A stretch of DNA of 5,403 bases from Opitutia bacterium UBA7876. GTDB taxonomy: Bacteria > Verrucomicrobiota > Verrucomicrobiia > Opitutales > Seribacteraceae. The translations under genes were made by a program, and so were the position numbers. Shown piece after piece: positions 4,981-5,403 of the stretch. The stretch lies in assembly GCA_002500665.1 (NCBI GenBank), contig DLRY01000059.1:1-5403 (forward strand), read 5' to 3'. Positions within the stretch are counted from its first letter, which is position 1. Each line of letters begins with the position of its first letter. The notes under the pieces were generated by a model that was given only the letters and a program-made list of their open reading frames with translations, was not told the DNA's origin and did no database searches.

Positions 4981-5085
4981 ATCTTGGATCACTTATGGGT
5001 TCATATGATTACCGACCGTTTAATAAGGCTAATTCCAAATTTTTTGATCCGAGAAATGATGCCGCCCGTTAAATGAGTATGAAAA

Positions 5086-5113
5086 ATTATAGTTCAGACA
5101 CATACCAAATCAA
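5086..5113 (-). promoter_or_regulatory. Promoter TTGATT-16-TATAAT, minus strand
   Basis: A perfect TATAAT (5091-5086) with TTGATT (5113-5108) 16 bases upstream is the best consensus promoter in the window. It points toward the terminator at 4930-4901 with no long gene between, which is the main reason to propose a small RNA. The region is AT-rich, so a chance match remains possible. Confidence 0.55.
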
Positions 5114-5197
5114 ACCAGTATCCAAAACGGCATTTGACGAGCGGATCGCACACAAGTTGTTCCAATTCGTTTCTTTTCTAACAAGCAAACAGCAGTC

Positions 5198-5228
5198 TTG
5201 ACAATTCACCCAGATTTGCTGGTCTAAT
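5198..5228 (+). promoter_or_regulatory. Weak promoter candidate before the last gene
   Basis: A perfect TTGACA at 5198-5203 precedes the ATG at 5227, but the best -10 (TCTAAT, 5223-5228) is 19 bases away and overlaps the start codon. It would start transcription inside the gene. A second TTGACG at 5134-5139 has TTGTTC after 17 bases. Neither is convincing. The first may mean the real start lies further in, for example the in-frame ATG at 5296. Confidence 0.25.
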
Positions 5229-5403
5229 GCGACCGAAGCGGAACCTTGCACTTGCTTTACCAGCAGTATCTTCTGCAGGGTCCTACTTTATCTCCATGTG
5301 GGTTTTGAGTGATGATCGTTTCGTACCCCTAGTCTTTGCATTTGCAACATTCGCACTCGTGTATCTGCTGATCAAGCTCATTCCCTTCGTTGCATCATTC
5401 AGA
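5227..5403 (+). CDS. Membrane protein, N-terminal part only
   Basis: ATG at 5227 opens a frame that stays open for 59 codons to the window end. The predicted protein has a basic start (MRPKRN), a first hydrophobic segment (about 7-27), a short acidic loop (SDDR, 28-31) and a second strongly hydrophobic segment (about 33-57). The pattern fits a small or larger multi-helix inner-membrane protein with its N-terminus in the cytoplasm by the positive-inside rule. No family is recognised. The frame is closed upstream by a stop at 5179, and 5227 is the first available start. There is no good ribosome site, and the later ATG at 5296 is possible but would remove most of the first helix. Confidence 0.6.
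   Translation, partial: MRPKRNLALALPAVSSAGSYFISMWVLSDDRFVPLVFAFATFALVYLLIKLIPFVASFR

Larger units (their letters stand above)
4901..5079 (-). ncRNA. Candidate structured small RNA, about 180 nt
   Basis: A minus-strand transcript from the TTGATT-16-TATAAT promoter would start near 5079 and end at the U-run at 4901. No long ORF lies inside. The middle (5030-4960) folds as a nested helix: AGCCTT, a 4-base bulge, AACG, an internal loop, then the 8-bp perfect stem AATCATAT/ATATGATT around a 20-base loop, returning through CGTT-AAGGCT. A hexamer in that loop (TGATCC, minus strand, 4991-4986) is complementary to GGATCA upstream (5050-5045), allowing a pseudoknot. The length is similar to 6S RNA, but the 5' and 3' ends do not pair into a long rod. 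It does not look like tmRNA or the RNase P RNA. It may regulate by base pairing or encode the small peptide noted separately. The structure is seen in the sequence; transcription is inferred. Confidence 0.5.

Noticed and set aside
4995..5072. A 25-codon plus-strand ORF beginning after TTGGATCACTT
   Set aside because: The TTGGAT here has no TTGAC at the right distance and there is no ribosome site. It overlaps the structured region and runs against the terminator direction.
4901..5079. 6S RNA or tmRNA
   Set aside because: The length fits 6S RNA, but the ends do not form a long rod around a central bubble. tmRNA would be about twice as long with a tRNA-like 3' end and a tag ending in LAA, none of which is seen.
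1..5403. CRISPR array, insertion sequence, tRNA or rRNA
   Set aside because: I found no regularly spaced direct DNA repeats, terminal inverted repeats with a transposase, cloverleaf or rRNA-like sequence. The protein repeats are degenerate at DNA level.

Overview
This window looks like chromosomal DNA from a member of the Verrucomicrobiota, probably a free-living environmental one. The evidence is indirect. There are three lipoproteins built from YwqK/MORN-variant repeats with the 'PYTGWAK...NGQ...Y..G' style that I associate with large paralogous families in that phylum. There is also the start of a secreted protein carrying the 'FFNQGLGQLHGFW' signature of a TPR-type family common in Verrucomicrobiota and Planctomycetes. 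Coding GC is moderately high, and most genes lack a normally spaced Shine-Dalgarno site. The phylum assignment is an inference; there is no marker gene here.

Layout. From 1 to about 4820 the genes are almost all on the minus strand: a truncated secreted TPR-family protein (1-257), a secreted endonuclease/exonuclease/phosphatase-family hydrolase (337-1233), a YwqK-like repeat lipoprotein (1289-1963), a membrane-anchored isochorismatase-like cysteine hydrolase (2014-2838), a second lipoprotein with a helical charged middle and a YwqK-like C-terminus (2942-3604), and a third, all-repeat YwqK-like lipoprotein (4179-4820). One small two-helix membrane protein (3776-4105) is on the plus strand between the second and third lipoproteins. 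The last 480 bases hold a strong minus-strand intrinsic terminator (4901-4930), an AT-rich stretch without a long ORF, and the start of another plus-strand membrane protein that runs off the window (5227-5403). All complete minus-strand proteins are predicted to be exported or membrane-anchored, so the block is about the cell envelope, but nothing ties the genes into one pathway.

The two most interesting signals are not in the proteins. First, five minus-strand genes share an upstream arrangement, TTGAC(N)-17 bases-TTGGAT-like box, with the ATG only 5-7 bases after the second box. The sixth gene has a better -10 (TAGAAT) at the same distance. If the boxes are -35/-10 elements, transcription would start at or next to the ATG, so these genes would be transcribed singly as leaderless mRNAs despite 50-bp intergenic gaps that suggest an operon. 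Second, the minus-strand terminator at 4901-4930 has no gene to terminate. Behind it are a TTGATT-16-TATAAT promoter and a nested inverted repeat with a possible pseudoknot, together suggesting an unannotated small RNA of about 180 nt, which may also encode a 16-20 residue peptide.
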